Shown: positions 18,924-28,541 of the stretch, one piece after another
Layout: each line of letters begins with the position of its first letter
How positions within the stretch are numbered: the first letter of the stretch is position 1
DNA from: Fidelibacterota bacterium UBA6531
GTDB lineage: Bacteria; Fidelibacterota; Marinisomatia; Marinisomatales; TCS55
Reading direction: 5' to 3'
DNA length: 64,000 nt
Assembly: GCA_002436185.1 (NCBI GenBank)
Contig: DJKX01000051.1
Location: forward strand, 11,686 to 75,685
Notes under the pieces: generated by a model
The model's database searches: none
Told to the model about the DNA's origin: nothing
The model's input: the letters and a program-made list of their open reading frames with translations, nothing else
Made by a program: the position numbers and the translations under genes

Positions 18924-20324
18924 GTGGCATCTATAGAACAAAAATCCTCTCGTCTGAATGAATTTTTAGACAATCCTGAAAAAGGGCTTTGGAAACTGGC
19001 TGTACCTGTCATGGCTGGTATGGGTATCCAAACACTATACACAATTGTTGATATGATTTTTATCGGCCGTCTGGGTGGCAATTCCATTGCAGCAGTCGCT
19101 TTTAATATGCCTTTATTCTTTTTTGTCCTTGGTTTAACCATGGGACTTGGATCAGGTGTGACTGCATCCATCGCGCGTTTTATCGGAGCAAAAGACAAAG
19201 TTAATGCCGATAATAGCGCCGAACATGCTGTTATCATGGGTTTGATCATTTCCATTGTTCTAACGACGATTGGGCTCGTTTGGGGACCGGAAATACTTCG
19301 AGGCATTGGAGCCACAGATGATGTGATACATATTAGTTGGTCCTATTTACGTATTATTTGTATTGGTTTGCCGTTTATGGTTTTTTCCGCTTTTTTCAGG
19401 TCCATTTTAGTTGGAGAGGGAGATACAAAATTTCCCATGACCGTGGCAGCGCTGGGTACGGTACTGAATATTATATTGGATCCCATTTTTATTTTTACGT
19501 TGGAACTGGGAGTTGCGGGAGCAGCCTGGGCTACGGCTATCAGCCAGTTTATTGTATTTATAATTTTTATTTATATGTTATTTATAAAAGAACATTCCTA
19601 TATCACATTTCGCATGAAGGATTTTTCTCCATCAAAATATATTGTTAGAGATATTGTAAAAGTTGGATTACCCGCCTCAATGTCCATGATCATTATGTCC
19701 TTCGGTCAGCTCATTTTCAACCGTATTCTTGTACATTTTTCCACAGACGCTGTAGCCGCATATCAAATTGGAGGTCGAATTGATATGGTCATTTTCTTGC
19801 CAATAATGTCCATATCTTACGGGTTAACAACGTTGGTGGGTATGTTTTTTGGTGCAAACAGGATGGGCAAAGCAAAACATATTATTTATTATGGATTAAG
19901 TCGTTCGTTTATGATTGCTGTGGTTACGTCAGTGATTGTGTATTTGAATGCCTCAAAACTGGTTTTAATCTTCACAGACATTCAATATATCCAGGATACA
20001 GCCGTTACGTATTTGCGACTCTTGTCTTTAGTGTATCCCCTTGTTGCTATTGCCATGCCGGCAGGGCGAATTTTACAGGGTTTCGGTTTGGGTTTGCCCA
20101 CGTTGGTGATTACCCTGATTCGAGTTCTTTTAGTGGCATCCCCTTTATCATTGTATTTTATATTTATTCAAAACCGACCCGTTGAATGGGTATGGTATTC
20201 CATGATGATTTCAACTGCAGTAGCTTTTGTGGTCGCAGTAGGCTGGATTATGTGGGCTTTAAAAAAATATACATTTCAACCTATGGGAGTTCAACATGAA
20301 AAAACTCAATTTGAACCAAATTAA
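18924..20324 (+). CDS. MATE family multidrug/drug-cation efflux transporter
   Basis: 466 residues with about 12 membrane helices in two homologous halves. The first half has PVMAGMGIQTLYTIVDMIFIG and the second GLPASMSMIIMSFGQLIFNR, as in NorM/DinF-type exporters that couple drug export to sodium or protons. I use the GTG at 18924, because no ATG lies before the first helix and the N-terminus MASIEQKSSRLNEF leads directly into the conserved helix. The substrate is unknown. The gap to the upstream permease is 10 bases. Confidence 0.9.
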   Translation: MASIEQKSSRLNEFLDNPEKGLWKLAVPVMAGMGIQTLYTIVDMIFIGRLGGNSIAAVAFNMPLFFFVLGLTMGLGSGVTASIARFIGAKDKVNADNSAEHAVIMGLIISIVLTTIGLVWGPEILRGIGATDDVIHISWSYLRIICIGLPFMVFSAFFRSILVGEGDTKFPMTVAALGTVLNIILDPIFIFTLELGVAGAAWATAISQFIVFIIFIYMLFIKEHSYITFRMKDFSPSKYIVRDIVKVGLPASMSMIIMSFGQLIFNRILVHFSTDAVAAYQIGGRIDMVIFLPIMSISYGLTTLVGMFFGANRMGKAKHIIYYGLSRSFMIAVVTSVIVYLNASKLVLIFTDIQYIQDTAVTYLRLLSLVYPLVAIAMPAGRILQGFGLGLPTLVITLIRVLLVASPLSLYFIFIQNRPVEWVWYSMMISTAVAFVVAVGWIMWALKKYTFQPMGVQHEKTQFEPN

Positions 20325-20414
20325 CGAGGAATTTAATTTTCTATCTTCTCCCTTTTCTTTTTTATAGGGATGCCTTCTGATTATATTCTATTCAATTCAT
20401 GAACCAATTCATCC

Positions 20415-21344
20415 ATGTCTGACCTCCTCTCTGGATTGATCCAGGAATCCATAAGCGGAATTGCTTTAGGCTGCATATATGCACTTATAGCATTAGGATT
20501 TACGCTTATTTATAAAGCCACGGAAGTGGTGAACTTTGCCCAGGGTGAAATCATGATGGTGGGTGCCTACGTTAATTTCTTTTTTGTCACTCAATTTGCT
20601 GGAATGGTGGGCGGATTAAATGGCTGGGTTTTTCTGGCTGCACTTTTCTGTTCAACCATCTTTGCTGTATTATTTGGAATTGTTCTGGACTTAATCATAA
20701 GTCGACCCTTAAAAGATGAACCCGTATTTTCAATCATTATGGCAACGATTAGTTTGGCCATAATTCTGCGTTCACTTACAGCCATGATCGCCGGTCCCAT
20801 TAGTCTGGTTCCCGTTTCACCTTTTGGAGACAGCACAATTAAAGTTGGAGGTATTGTTATTTCTGTACTGGATTTAGCCATTATCATTTCTGCCATCATA
20901 CTGATGGGAATATTCTTTTTCTTTTTTAATAAAACCCGTTGGGGCATTGCCATGAAAGCAACTTCTGAAGATTCGGAAGCTGCCCAACTCATGGGTATTC
21001 CGGTCAAAAATGTATATCGAATGGTGTGGGTTTTTGCTGCGATAGTGGGAATAATCAGTGGTGTATTGCTGGCACCGCGCATGGCGCTGCTGGATACAAC
21101 TATGAGTTACCTTGGATTGAAAGCATTTCCAGCAGCAATACTGGGTGGTTTCGGTTCTATCCCCGGAGCTGTTGTGGGTGGTATTATCCTTGGCATTATT
21201 GAAACAGTTAGTATGGGAACACTTTCATTCCATTTTGAATGGATAAAGGAAATTAATGATATTATTGTTTGGATTGTTTTAATTGCTGTATTAATGATAC
21301 GGCCTGATGGTTTATTTGGAATAGCAAAGGTGAAAAGAGTATGA
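20415..21344 (+). CDS. livH: Branched-chain amino acid-type ABC transporter permease LivH
   Basis: 309-residue inner-membrane permease. The LivH signature LIYKATEVVNFAQGEIMMVG is at about 33-52, and the cytoplasmic coupling loop is KATSEDSEAAQLMGIPV. GGFGSIPGAVVGGIILG is also typical. With LivM it forms the channel of a high-affinity uptake system. It opens a five-gene transporter operon and overlaps livM by 4 bases (ATGA). The attached acyl-CoA synthetase gene suggests the imported substrate may be a carboxylic acid rather than an amino acid. Confidence 0.93.
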   Translation: MSDLLSGLIQESISGIALGCIYALIALGFTLIYKATEVVNFAQGEIMMVGAYVNFFFVTQFAGMVGGLNGWVFLAALFCSTIFAVLFGIVLDLIISRPLKDEPVFSIIMATISLAIILRSLTAMIAGPISLVPVSPFGDSTIKVGGIVISVLDLAIIISAIILMGIFFFFFNKTRWGIAMKATSEDSEAAQLMGIPVKNVYRMVWVFAAIVGIISGVLLAPRMALLDTTMSYLGLKAFPAAILGGFGSIPGAVVGGIILGIIETVSMGTLSFHFEWIKEINDIIVWIVLIAVLMIRPDGLFGIAKVKRV

Positions 21345-22375
21345 TTAAAGGACGGTTTGATGACGAAAACCTGAAATGGATTCCGGTACTGATTATAGTC
21401 GTTTTTCTTTTTCCATTTCTGCTGAAAAGCGCCACGTTCAGTTATAAATATTACCTCTACATTTTAAACATTGCCGGTATCTATATAATTTTAACCGTTG
21501 GATTGGACATTTTAAGTGGTTTTACTGGATTGATGTCCCTGGGCCATGCAGCTTTTTTAGCCATTGGTGCTTACACGTCTGCTATTTTAGTTGACCAAGT
21601 AGGATTGCCATTTGAATTATCATTAATAATTACACCCATCATTGTTGGTTTATTTGGTTTTGTGATTGGATTTCCTGCCTTGCGAATTGAAGGCATGTAC
21701 CTGGGTCTGACAACTATGGGATTTGGATTTATAGTAAAACGACTCATTATTGCCTTTCGTGAATGGACAGGCGGTTCAGGCGGCCTCCATGTTTCCAAAG
21801 CTACATTTTTTGGCATAACGATAAATAATGATTGGGATAATTATTTTATGATTTATACGTTTGCTATACTAGCGATTATTATTGCCAGGAGAATTGTAAA
21901 ATCCAAACTCGGCCGTGCATTTATGGCCATCCGAGATTCTGAACAAGCAGCTCAAGCATCCGGAATCAATTTGGCCAAGTATAAAATGATGTCCTTTTTT
22001 ATATCAGGAATGTTTGCCGGTTTTGCCGGGGTATTATTTGCTCATACCAGTCATTTTATATCAACAGATCATTTCGATATTTTACTATCAATATTATTTA
22101 TTGTTATGGTCCTTGTGGGTGGAGTTGGTTCCATTTATGGTGCAGTGCTTGGGACACTTTTTATTGTATTAATGGAAAATATGTTTATACCATTATTTGA
22201 AGATGGAATGTCCCAATTTGTTCATCTTGAGGCGGGTGATTTTCAAGTGTTCATTTTCGGTTTGATAATGCTGATATTTATTATATTCCAACCACTGGGT
22301 TTATACGGTATGTGGCTCAAAACGAGAATTTACTGGAAAATATTTCCATTCAATCCGCGCAAGCGGTTCACTTAA
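21341..22375 (+). CDS. livM: Branched-chain amino acid-type ABC transporter permease LivM
   Basis: 344 residues with about ten membrane helices. LivM hallmarks are GFTGLMSLGHAAFLAIGAYT, MYLGLTTMGFGF and the coupling loop AIRDSEQAAQASGINLAKYK. GGVGSIYGAVLGT follows. It pairs with LivH, whose gene it overlaps, and precedes the binding-protein gene by 15 bases. Confidence 0.93.
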   Translation: MIKGRFDDENLKWIPVLIIVVFLFPFLLKSATFSYKYYLYILNIAGIYIILTVGLDILSGFTGLMSLGHAAFLAIGAYTSAILVDQVGLPFELSLIITPIIVGLFGFVIGFPALRIEGMYLGLTTMGFGFIVKRLIIAFREWTGGSGGLHVSKATFFGITINNDWDNYFMIYTFAILAIIIARRIVKSKLGRAFMAIRDSEQAAQASGINLAKYKMMSFFISGMFAGFAGVLFAHTSHFISTDHFDILLSILFIVMVLVGGVGSIYGAVLGTLFIVLMENMFIPLFEDGMSQFVHLEAGDFQVFIFGLIMLIFIIFQPLGLYGMWLKTRIYWKIFPFNPRKRFT

Positions 22376-22390
22376 ACCAAGGAGTTAATC

Positions 22391-23557
22391 ATGAAGCGTA
22401 TTGTTTCAATCATCATAATGACAGCATTTATTTGGATGGGCTGTGAAAATAAATCAACATCTCCCGGTGTCTCCGACACCGAAATACTTATCGGTAACAT
22501 TCAGGATTTAAGCGGTCCAATAAAGGAACTGGGTCTCCTCATTCCTGCGGGAACGAATATGTACCTGGATTATATTAATTCTCAAGGAGGTGTCCACGGC
22601 AGGCAGATTAAAATGTTAGTGGAAGATCATGGGTATAATCCCCAAAAAGCAGTTGTTGCGGCTAAAAAGTTAATTGAAAAAGACCAGGTTTTTTGTCTTT
22701 ACAACGTAATCGGTACATCACCTGCTGAAGCGATTCGGCCCATATTAGAAGAAAGTGGAGTTCCCTTAATTGCTCCTGCAACCAATTCAAGCTCCATGTC
22801 TGATATGTCCAGGCAAGCAGCAGAATATATTTTCCATACAGATGCCGGCTATGACTTACAAACAAGAGTATTGATAGATTATATAATAGATAAGAATCCA
22901 GATGCAAAAATTGGAATAGCGTATCAGGATGATGATTATGGAGAAAATGCTTTAAAAGGTTGTGCTGAAGCTGAAGGAAACCATGGTATCACTGTACAAA
23001 AAGAATCATTTCAACGCGGTGCTACAGATTTTGTCGGACAAACAATGAATTTTATGAAAGGTGGTTGTACAGATGTCATTATTGGCGGAATTGTTCGCGA
23101 ACCGGTAACCATTATGAAAACAGCACAAGCGATTGGATATAAAGCACAATTTTATGGATTGGGTCCCACAGTTGATCCTCGTGTTGGCATGTTGGCAGGC
23201 GAAGCAGGAGAAGGATTCATTGCTGCATATTGGGCAAACTATCCCAACTCTGATGATTCCGGCCCAACACTTTATAGACAATTAAGTGAACAGAACAATG
23301 TTCCGGAAAAAATGCGTGGCCTTTATCATTATTATGGTTTTGCAACGGCTCATGTACTTGTGGAAGGGCTGATGAAAGCAGGGAAATATCCCACCCGCGA
23401 ACGCTTAATGAAAGGTTTGGAAACATTGCATGACTGGGATAGTGGTGTATTTCCACCTATAACATACAGCCGTAATGACCATGCGGGTGTCGAAAGTGTA
23501 ATATTGCTTCAGCTGCAAGGCGGTAAGCAAGTCGCTATCACTGATTGGCGTGAATAA
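22391..23557 (+). CDS. livK: Periplasmic ligand-binding protein (LivK-like), probable lipoprotein
   Basis: 388 residues; type 1 periplasmic binding fold. The N-terminus (MKRIVSIIIMTAFIWMGC) ends in a lipobox-like cysteine at 18, so it is probably a lipid-anchored receptor. Family segments include ILIGNIQDLSGPIKELG, GVHGRQIKMLVEDHGYNP and the ANTFxT-like hinge APATNSSSMSD. The Leu/Ile/Val family also covers receptors for aromatic and aliphatic acids and amides, so the ligand is open. A clear Shine-Dalgarno (AAGGAG) precedes the ATG. Confidence 0.9.
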   Translation: MKRIVSIIIMTAFIWMGCENKSTSPGVSDTEILIGNIQDLSGPIKELGLLIPAGTNMYLDYINSQGGVHGRQIKMLVEDHGYNPQKAVVAAKKLIEKDQVFCLYNVIGTSPAEAIRPILEESGVPLIAPATNSSSMSDMSRQAAEYIFHTDAGYDLQTRVLIDYIIDKNPDAKIGIAYQDDDYGENALKGCAEAEGNHGITVQKESFQRGATDFVGQTMNFMKGGCTDVIIGGIVREPVTIMKTAQAIGYKAQFYGLGPTVDPRVGMLAGEAGEGFIAAYWANYPNSDDSGPTLYRQLSEQNNVPEKMRGLYHYYGFATAHVLVEGLMKAGKYPTRERLMKGLETLHDWDSGVFPPITYSRNDHAGVESVILLQLQGGKQVAITDWRE

Positions 23558-23567
23558 TTATCGAGTT

Positions 23568-23589
23568 TGGGGCCCCGAAAGGGGCCTCA
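23568..23589 (+). promoter_or_regulatory. GC-rich GAAA-tetraloop hairpin between livK and livG
   Basis: GGCCCC at 23571-23576 pairs with GGGGCC at 23581-23586 around a GAAA tetraloop. The stem can extend to about 9 bp with one G-U pair. There is no T run after it, so it is a poor terminator. The only SD-like run before livG (AAGGGG, 23579-23584) lies in the loop and right arm. A role in mRNA stability after livK or in lowering livG translation is inference. Confidence 0.6.
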
Positions 23590-23595
23590 TGCTTT

Positions 23596-24357
23596 ATGGG
23601 TAACCTCAAGATTAAAAATCTGCACATGCATTTTTCCGGTGTGCGGGCACTGGATGATGTATCCTTTGGAGTAAATGAAGGTGAAATATTTTCATTGATT
23701 GGTCCCAATGGTTCGGGTAAATCCACATTATTCAATTGTATCAATGGATTCTGTAAACCTCAACAAGGATCAATGATTTATAATAACATCAATCTAAAAT
23801 CAATAAAACCCCATGAAATTGTAAAGAAAGGAATTTCCAGGACATTTCAAAATTTGCAGAATGTTCCTTATATGACATTGCTGGAAAATGTTCTTTTAGG
23901 TGCTCACCGCAGGTTAACTGTTCAGGATACAATCAATCGCTGGTTATCTCAAAAAGAACGGGAGCGGGAAGAATCACTTGCTTTAGAAATCATGGATTTT
24001 TTGGGAATTGCTAATTTTGAAAAAAAATATTTGAGTGGACAGCCTTATGGCATCCAGAAACTGGCGGAAATTGCTCGCGCATTGATATGTAAACCGAAAT
24101 TGATTTTGATGGATGAACCTGCAGCTGGAATGAACGACCAGGAGACTCTTGAAATTGCAAAAATTATCACTGAAATAAGGGATATTCTGGGGATTACAGT
24201 GTTGGTTGTCGAACATGATATGAAATTAGTCATGAGCATATCAGATCAAATATGTGTTTTGGATTCTGGTAAAATTTTAGCCTTGGGTAAACCGGATGAA
24301 GTGAAAAATCACCCAGATGTGATTAAGGTGTTTTTGGGTGATGAAGCCCATGCTTAA
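23596..24357 (+). CDS. livG: ABC transporter ATP-binding protein LivG
   Basis: 253-residue cytoplasmic ATPase of the transporter. Walker A is GPNGSGKST, Walker B is LILMDEPAAGMN, and the switch histidine is in VVEHDMKLVM. The signature loop reads LSGQPYGIQKLAEIARAL, a LivG-type variant of LSGGQ. It follows livK by 38 bases, which contain a strong hairpin, and overlaps the livF start by 8 bases. Confidence 0.93.
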   Translation: MGNLKIKNLHMHFSGVRALDDVSFGVNEGEIFSLIGPNGSGKSTLFNCINGFCKPQQGSMIYNNINLKSIKPHEIVKKGISRTFQNLQNVPYMTLLENVLLGAHRRLTVQDTINRWLSQKEREREESLALEIMDFLGIANFEKKYLSGQPYGIQKLAEIARALICKPKLILMDEPAAGMNDQETLEIAKIITEIRDILGITVLVVEHDMKLVMSISDQICVLDSGKILALGKPDEVKNHPDVIKVFLGDEAHA

Positions 24358-25093
24358 ACTGGTTGGTGTAGAAACTTTTTATGGAAAGATTAAGGCACTG
24401 CATGGTGTTTCCCTCAGCGTTGAAAGAGGACAACTGGTTTGTATCCTTGGTGCCAATGGTGCCGGTAAAACAACTATCCTGAAAACAATATGCGGAATCA
24501 CAGAACCGGAATATGGTACGATACATTTTAACGATGAAAGGATTGATCAAAAAGACCCGGAGGATATCATCAAACTGGGAATTTCACTTGTGCCTGAAAA
24601 CCGCCGCATTTTCCCAGAATTATCTGTGCATGAAAATTTAATGATGGGTGGATTTCTTATTAAGGATAAGGAATTATTTGCAGAGAGGTATAAAAAAGTA
24701 ACAGATCATTTTCCTATTTTATCCAAACGAGGTAGTCAGCGCGCCGGAACATTAAGCGGTGGTGAACAGCAAATGCTAGCCATTGGACGTGCATTAATGC
24801 TGGATCCAACACTGTTGCTCTTAGACGAACCGTCCCTTGGACTTTCCCCAAAATTGGTAAAGGAAATTTTTGAAATTATCAAAGATCTTCATAAATCGGG
24901 TGTCACTATTCTTTTGGTAGAACAAAATGTGAATCAGGCTCTAAAAATTTCTGATTATGGATATGTATTAACAACTGGAAAAATTTTCTTAAGCGGAACG
25001 TATGAAGAACTATTAGATGAAGAAAAAGTAAGGGAACAATATTTAGGTGAGGGTAAATACGTTCGTCGCTCAAAATTATGGAGCGGTCGATGA
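24350..25093 (+). CDS. livF: ABC transporter ATP-binding protein LivF
   Basis: Second ATPase of the transporter. Walker A is GANGAGKTT, the signature is LSGGEQQMLAIGRAL, Walker B is LLLLDEPSLGLSP and the switch histidine position is replaced as is usual in LivF (VEQNVNQAL). Possible starts are GTG 24338, ATG 24341 and ATG 24350. I prefer 24350, because it begins the conserved MLKLVGVETFYGKI and has GGTGATG upstream. Its TGA overlaps the ATG of the acyl-CoA synthetase gene. Confidence 0.93.
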   Translation: MLKLVGVETFYGKIKALHGVSLSVERGQLVCILGANGAGKTTILKTICGITEPEYGTIHFNDERIDQKDPEDIIKLGISLVPENRRIFPELSVHENLMMGGFLIKDKELFAERYKKVTDHFPILSKRGSQRAGTLSGGEQQMLAIGRALMLDPTLLLLDEPSLGLSPKLVKEIFEIIKDLHKSGVTILLVEQNVNQALKISDYGYVLTTGKIFLSGTYEELLDEEKVREQYLGEGKYVRRSKLWSGR

Positions 25094-26916
25094 CATCTCC
25101 TGATTTGTCTATCCACAATACAGTGCCAAAATTATTTTGGTATAATGTAGAAAATTATGGTAATGATATAACTACATGGCGGAAACAAAAAGGTGTATGG
25201 GATTCTATAACCTGGAGAGATTATGGCCAATGGGTAAAAGAAATTGCTAACGCTTTATTGGATGCAGGGATCCAGAAAGGAGATAAAGTATCTATTTTAA
25301 GCCAAACACGTTTTGAATGGGTTGCTGTAGATTTAGCAATTATGTCCATAGGTGCGGTAACAGCACCTGTTTATCATTCTAATACAGAAGAACAGGTCCA
25401 TTATATTGCTGATCACAGCGAATCAAAATTTATTTTTGTAGAGGATCAGGAGCAATTGGATAAAATATTATCCATATGGAATGATTTGCCCGATATTAAA
25501 CAGGTTGTTGTTTTCGAAAAATATTTTCCTACTGATTTTCCCAATGTTTCGAGATTGGATGATTTTAAAAAGAGAGGAGAAATTTTCGGAAATAATAATT
25601 CTGATCAATTCTTTGACAGAGTTAACGCTGGCGATCCAGAAGACCTTATTAGTTTTATTTATACATCCGGTACAACAGGACACCCCAAAGCAGGGATGAT
25701 CAACAGCTACAATGTTATCAGTGTTATAAAACATCTGCAATCATTGTTTGATATCAGTCGCGAAGATATGAGTCTTACCTATTTACCCCTGGCTCATATT
25801 GCAGAAAGGGATTTAGGTCATTTTGTAAAATTGTATACTGGTTATGCTACAGTTTTTGCTGAAAGTTTAGAAGATATGCCGGCAAATCTTCGCCAGTCCG
25901 GACCTACCGTAATGTTTGGAACTCCCAGAGTATTCGAAAAATTCTATGCAAGAATTTCTACAGGTGTAAAAGATGCCACTTGGATTCAAAAAACAATCTA
26001 TAAATGGGCTATAAATGTTGGGCGAAATTATGTAGAAAAAAAAGATAAGGGTCAGTCAATTCCATTACTTTTGAAAATAAAGCATTCTCTGGCTCATTTT
26101 CTAATTTTCCAAAAGATTCATGATATTTTTGGCGGCAATATCCGTTTTATGATTTCAGGTGCTGCACCAATTTCACCGAATATAATTCATTTTTTTCACT
26201 GGATTGGCTTGGTTATATATGAAGTGTACGGTATGACAGAAACGACAGGAATTATATCATCGAACAGGAAAGGAAATGTAAAAATTGGGTCGGTAGGCCA
26301 GATTTATCCTGATACAGAAGTTCGCATTTCAGAAGATGGAGAAATTTGCTGCCGCGGCCCCCAGAACATTGCAGGATATTATCATAATAAAGAAGCAACT
26401 GCTGAATTATTAGTAAAAGATGAACATGGCACTGTTTGGCTGCATACAGGCGATGTAGGACATATTGATGAAGATGGATATTTATTTATTACCGATCGAA
26501 AAAAGGATATAATAATTACAGCAGGCGGAAAAAATGTAGCTCCGCAAAATATTGAAAATTTGTTAAAAACCAGTCCATATGTGAGCCAGGCAATGGTGTA
26601 TGGTGATAAGAAACCTTATTTGTCAGCGCTGGTTACATTAGATGAGGATGAAATAGCTAAATTTGCCCGGGATAGAAAAATTTTATACCAGGATTTGGCG
26701 GATTTAACGACAAAAAGTGAAGTGATTGATTTATTACACCATGAAATTTCCAGATTGAACTATGAATTACCCAGTTACGAAACCATCAAAAAATTTCATA
26801 TTCTTGAAGAAGACTTTGACCAGGATAAGGATGAATTAACACCCACCATGAAAGTCCGCAGAAAAGTGGTGACAAAACGCTATAAAGATGTTTTGGAAAA
26901 CCTTTACAAGTCATAA
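25090..26916 (+). CDS. Long-chain acyl-CoA synthetase (AMP-binding, FadD/FAA-like)
   Basis: 608 residues; forms acyl-CoA from a carboxylic acid, ATP and CoA via an acyl-adenylate. Motifs in order: IYTSGTTGHPKAGM, LPLAHIAERD, MISGAAPISP, VYGMTETTG, HTGDVGHIDEDGYLFITDRK and the hinge lysine region DIIITAGGKNVAPQ. That arrangement is typical of the long-chain subfamily. The start is the ATG at 25090, which overlaps livF by 4 bases and has GGAG upstream; an in-frame ATG at 25078 would add four residues. Translational coupling to an ABC importer suggests activation of the imported acid upon entry, though the chain type is unknown. Confidence 0.92.
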   Translation: MTSPDLSIHNTVPKLFWYNVENYGNDITTWRKQKGVWDSITWRDYGQWVKEIANALLDAGIQKGDKVSILSQTRFEWVAVDLAIMSIGAVTAPVYHSNTEEQVHYIADHSESKFIFVEDQEQLDKILSIWNDLPDIKQVVVFEKYFPTDFPNVSRLDDFKKRGEIFGNNNSDQFFDRVNAGDPEDLISFIYTSGTTGHPKAGMINSYNVISVIKHLQSLFDISREDMSLTYLPLAHIAERDLGHFVKLYTGYATVFAESLEDMPANLRQSGPTVMFGTPRVFEKFYARISTGVKDATWIQKTIYKWAINVGRNYVEKKDKGQSIPLLLKIKHSLAHFLIFQKIHDIFGGNIRFMISGAAPISPNIIHFFHWIGLVIYEVYGMTETTGIISSNRKGNVKIGSVGQIYPDTEVRISEDGEICCRGPQNIAGYYHNKEATAELLVKDEHGTVWLHTGDVGHIDEDGYLFITDRKKDIIITAGGKNVAPQNIENLLKTSPYVSQAMVYGDKKPYLSALVTLDEDEIAKFARDRKILYQDLADLTTKSEVIDLLHHEISRLNYELPSYETIKKFHILEEDFDQDKDELTPTMKVRRKVVTKRYKDVLENLYKS

Positions 26917-26925
26917 ACTGATGCT

Positions 26926-27798
26926 ATGAAAAAGCTCACATTATTATTTATTTTATTATTCCTGATCAGTTGTGAGAAAGATGATGGCGATTCTTATGCC
27001 AAAGACCTCATTGGTAATTGGACAGGATACAAACAAAATAATTCTTATTTTATCACTTCAATAACTACACAAACTGTAACCAATCCATATATTGCAGGAA
27101 CAGGCTCGATAACACTGGATGGTGCAGAAGAAGCGACATTACAATATATATATATGTACTCCTCTCATGGTCTAACACAGATAGCTGTAGCTCAAAAAGT
27201 TTTTGGTATTACATCTGAAGGCAATAACTACATTTTGAACATTTATGATTATGGAGATTTTGGTTCATTTAGTCAATTATTCAAAACATCTGCAAATGCT
27301 TCAGATACATATGAAGGAGAACTGGAATTCAGTGTGGAGGGTCAAACTATTTCTGTAACAGGTGGTGCCTTATACCACGAATCAGTTGACGATAGTGTCA
27401 TGATTGTTGGCACATTGTCTCTGGTACAATCAGAAGTTATTTCTGGCACCGCTGTAGAACTTGGGAATCTAGATTGGATATTTGAAAATTATGAATTCAG
27501 TATGAATATCAATGATGATAAAACCTTTGAGCAAATCATTATCACAATCACTGGTGATACTGAAGAAACTTCTGGTACATGGAGTGCTGATAGTGATGAG
27601 ATAACATTGCACTATCCAAATTATTCAAAGACATTTTCATATAGTGTTTCAGCGACAAGCCTGGAAATGACCTATAACAATGATCTCTGTGTATTGACTC
27701 CTGATGAGTGTTTGCCGCAGTACGAGTTTATGTACGGCATGGAAGCCGGCTCGCTGGAACAAGTCGTCCAAATAAAAACGACTTACTTCAGTAAATAG
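26926..27798 (+). CDS. Lipoprotein with two lipocalin-like halves, function unknown
   Basis: 290 residues with a lipoprotein signal (MKKLTLLFILLFLISC, Cys16). Beta-rich. The N-terminal half starts DLIGNWTGY and the C-terminal half has SGTWSADSDEITLHY followed by TSLEMTYNND, the pattern seen in small lipocalin-like lipoproteins that occur widely in FCB bacteria. No catalytic motif is seen. It starts 10 bases after the acyl-CoA synthetase gene, so it may belong to the transporter operon, and it ends 2 bases before the convergent SDR gene. Confidence 0.6.
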   Translation: MKKLTLLFILLFLISCEKDDGDSYAKDLIGNWTGYKQNNSYFITSITTQTVTNPYIAGTGSITLDGAEEATLQYIYMYSSHGLTQIAVAQKVFGITSEGNNYILNIYDYGDFGSFSQLFKTSANASDTYEGELEFSVEGQTISVTGGALYHESVDDSVMIVGTLSLVQSEVISGTAVELGNLDWIFENYEFSMNINDDKTFEQIIITITGDTEETSGTWSADSDEITLHYPNYSKTFSYSVSATSLEMTYNNDLCVLTPDECLPQYEFMYGMEAGSLEQVVQIKTTYFSK

Positions 27799-27800
27799 AA

Positions 27801-28541
27801 CTAATTACTACCAAACAACCGTAGCAGCCTATCGGGCATAATCCTCAACAACGGGATCATCATTTTCATCTGCCAAGGAAAAACAAATGTTTTTTTACCC
27901 CTGTCAATGGCGCTGACAATTTTTTCCACGGCTGTTTCTACGGGTAGGAGAAAAGGCATATATTTCAATTCTATGGTCATGGGAGTTTTAATAAACCCGG
28001 GACAGATGGTTGTGACTTGTATATTATATTTTGTGAGGGTGAGCCGCCAGCTGTCGGCCATGAGGCGGATATTCACTTTGGCGCCGGCATAACCGCCATG
28101 GTAAGCTATGCGCAGAAATGAAGCGACTGAACTAACATTCACAAGGATACCGCTTTTTTGTTCTTTCATGATTGGTATGAAGGGAATAAGCGTGTTGGTT
28201 ACACCCAAAACATTTGTTTCAATAATATTATTGATTGCAGTAGCATCACCGCTCATGAGGTCATCATGGCCGCCGATACCGGCGTTGGCGATGACCATAT
28301 CTATCCCCCCGGTTTGAGCCATGAACTCTTCAGCAGCTGACTTGCAGGTGAGTTGATCTTTGGCATCCACTTGAAAAACATGCGTTGTGCCGCCGAGTTC
28401 ATTGCACTTTTCTGCAACTTTGTTCAATAATTCTTCCCGCCGGGCGGCAAGTCCGATAGTAGCACCTCGTTTAGCATAAACATATGCTAAATGTTCACCA
28501 ATGCCGCTGCTGGCCCCCGATATAAAAATGCGTTTACTCAT
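27801..28541 (-). CDS. Short-chain dehydrogenase/reductase (SDR)
   Basis: 246-residue classical SDR. The Rossmann glycine motif is SGASSGIGEHLA at the N-terminus, the structural motif is NAGIGG, and the catalytic residues are Ser in NVSSVAS and Tyr/Lys in YAGAK. AARREE after the second strand suggests NADP(H) preference. The C-terminal third has a hydrophobic region (FPWQMKMMIPLLRIM) as in membrane-associated members. It is the last gene of the seven-gene overlapping operon (4-base overlap with the metallo-hydrolase). Its substrate is unknown; a link to amino-sugar metabolism is only positional. Confidence 0.88.
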   Translation of the reverse strand: MSKRIFISGASSGIGEHLAYVYAKRGATIGLAARREELLNKVAEKCNELGGTTHVFQVDAKDQLTCKSAAEEFMAQTGGIDMVIANAGIGGHDDLMSGDATAINNIIETNVLGVTNTLIPFIPIMKEQKSGILVNVSSVASFLRIAYHGGYAGAKVNIRLMADSWRLTLTKYNIQVTTICPGFIKTPMTIELKYMPFLLPVETAVEKIVSAIDRGKKTFVFPWQMKMMIPLLRIMPDRLLRLFGSN

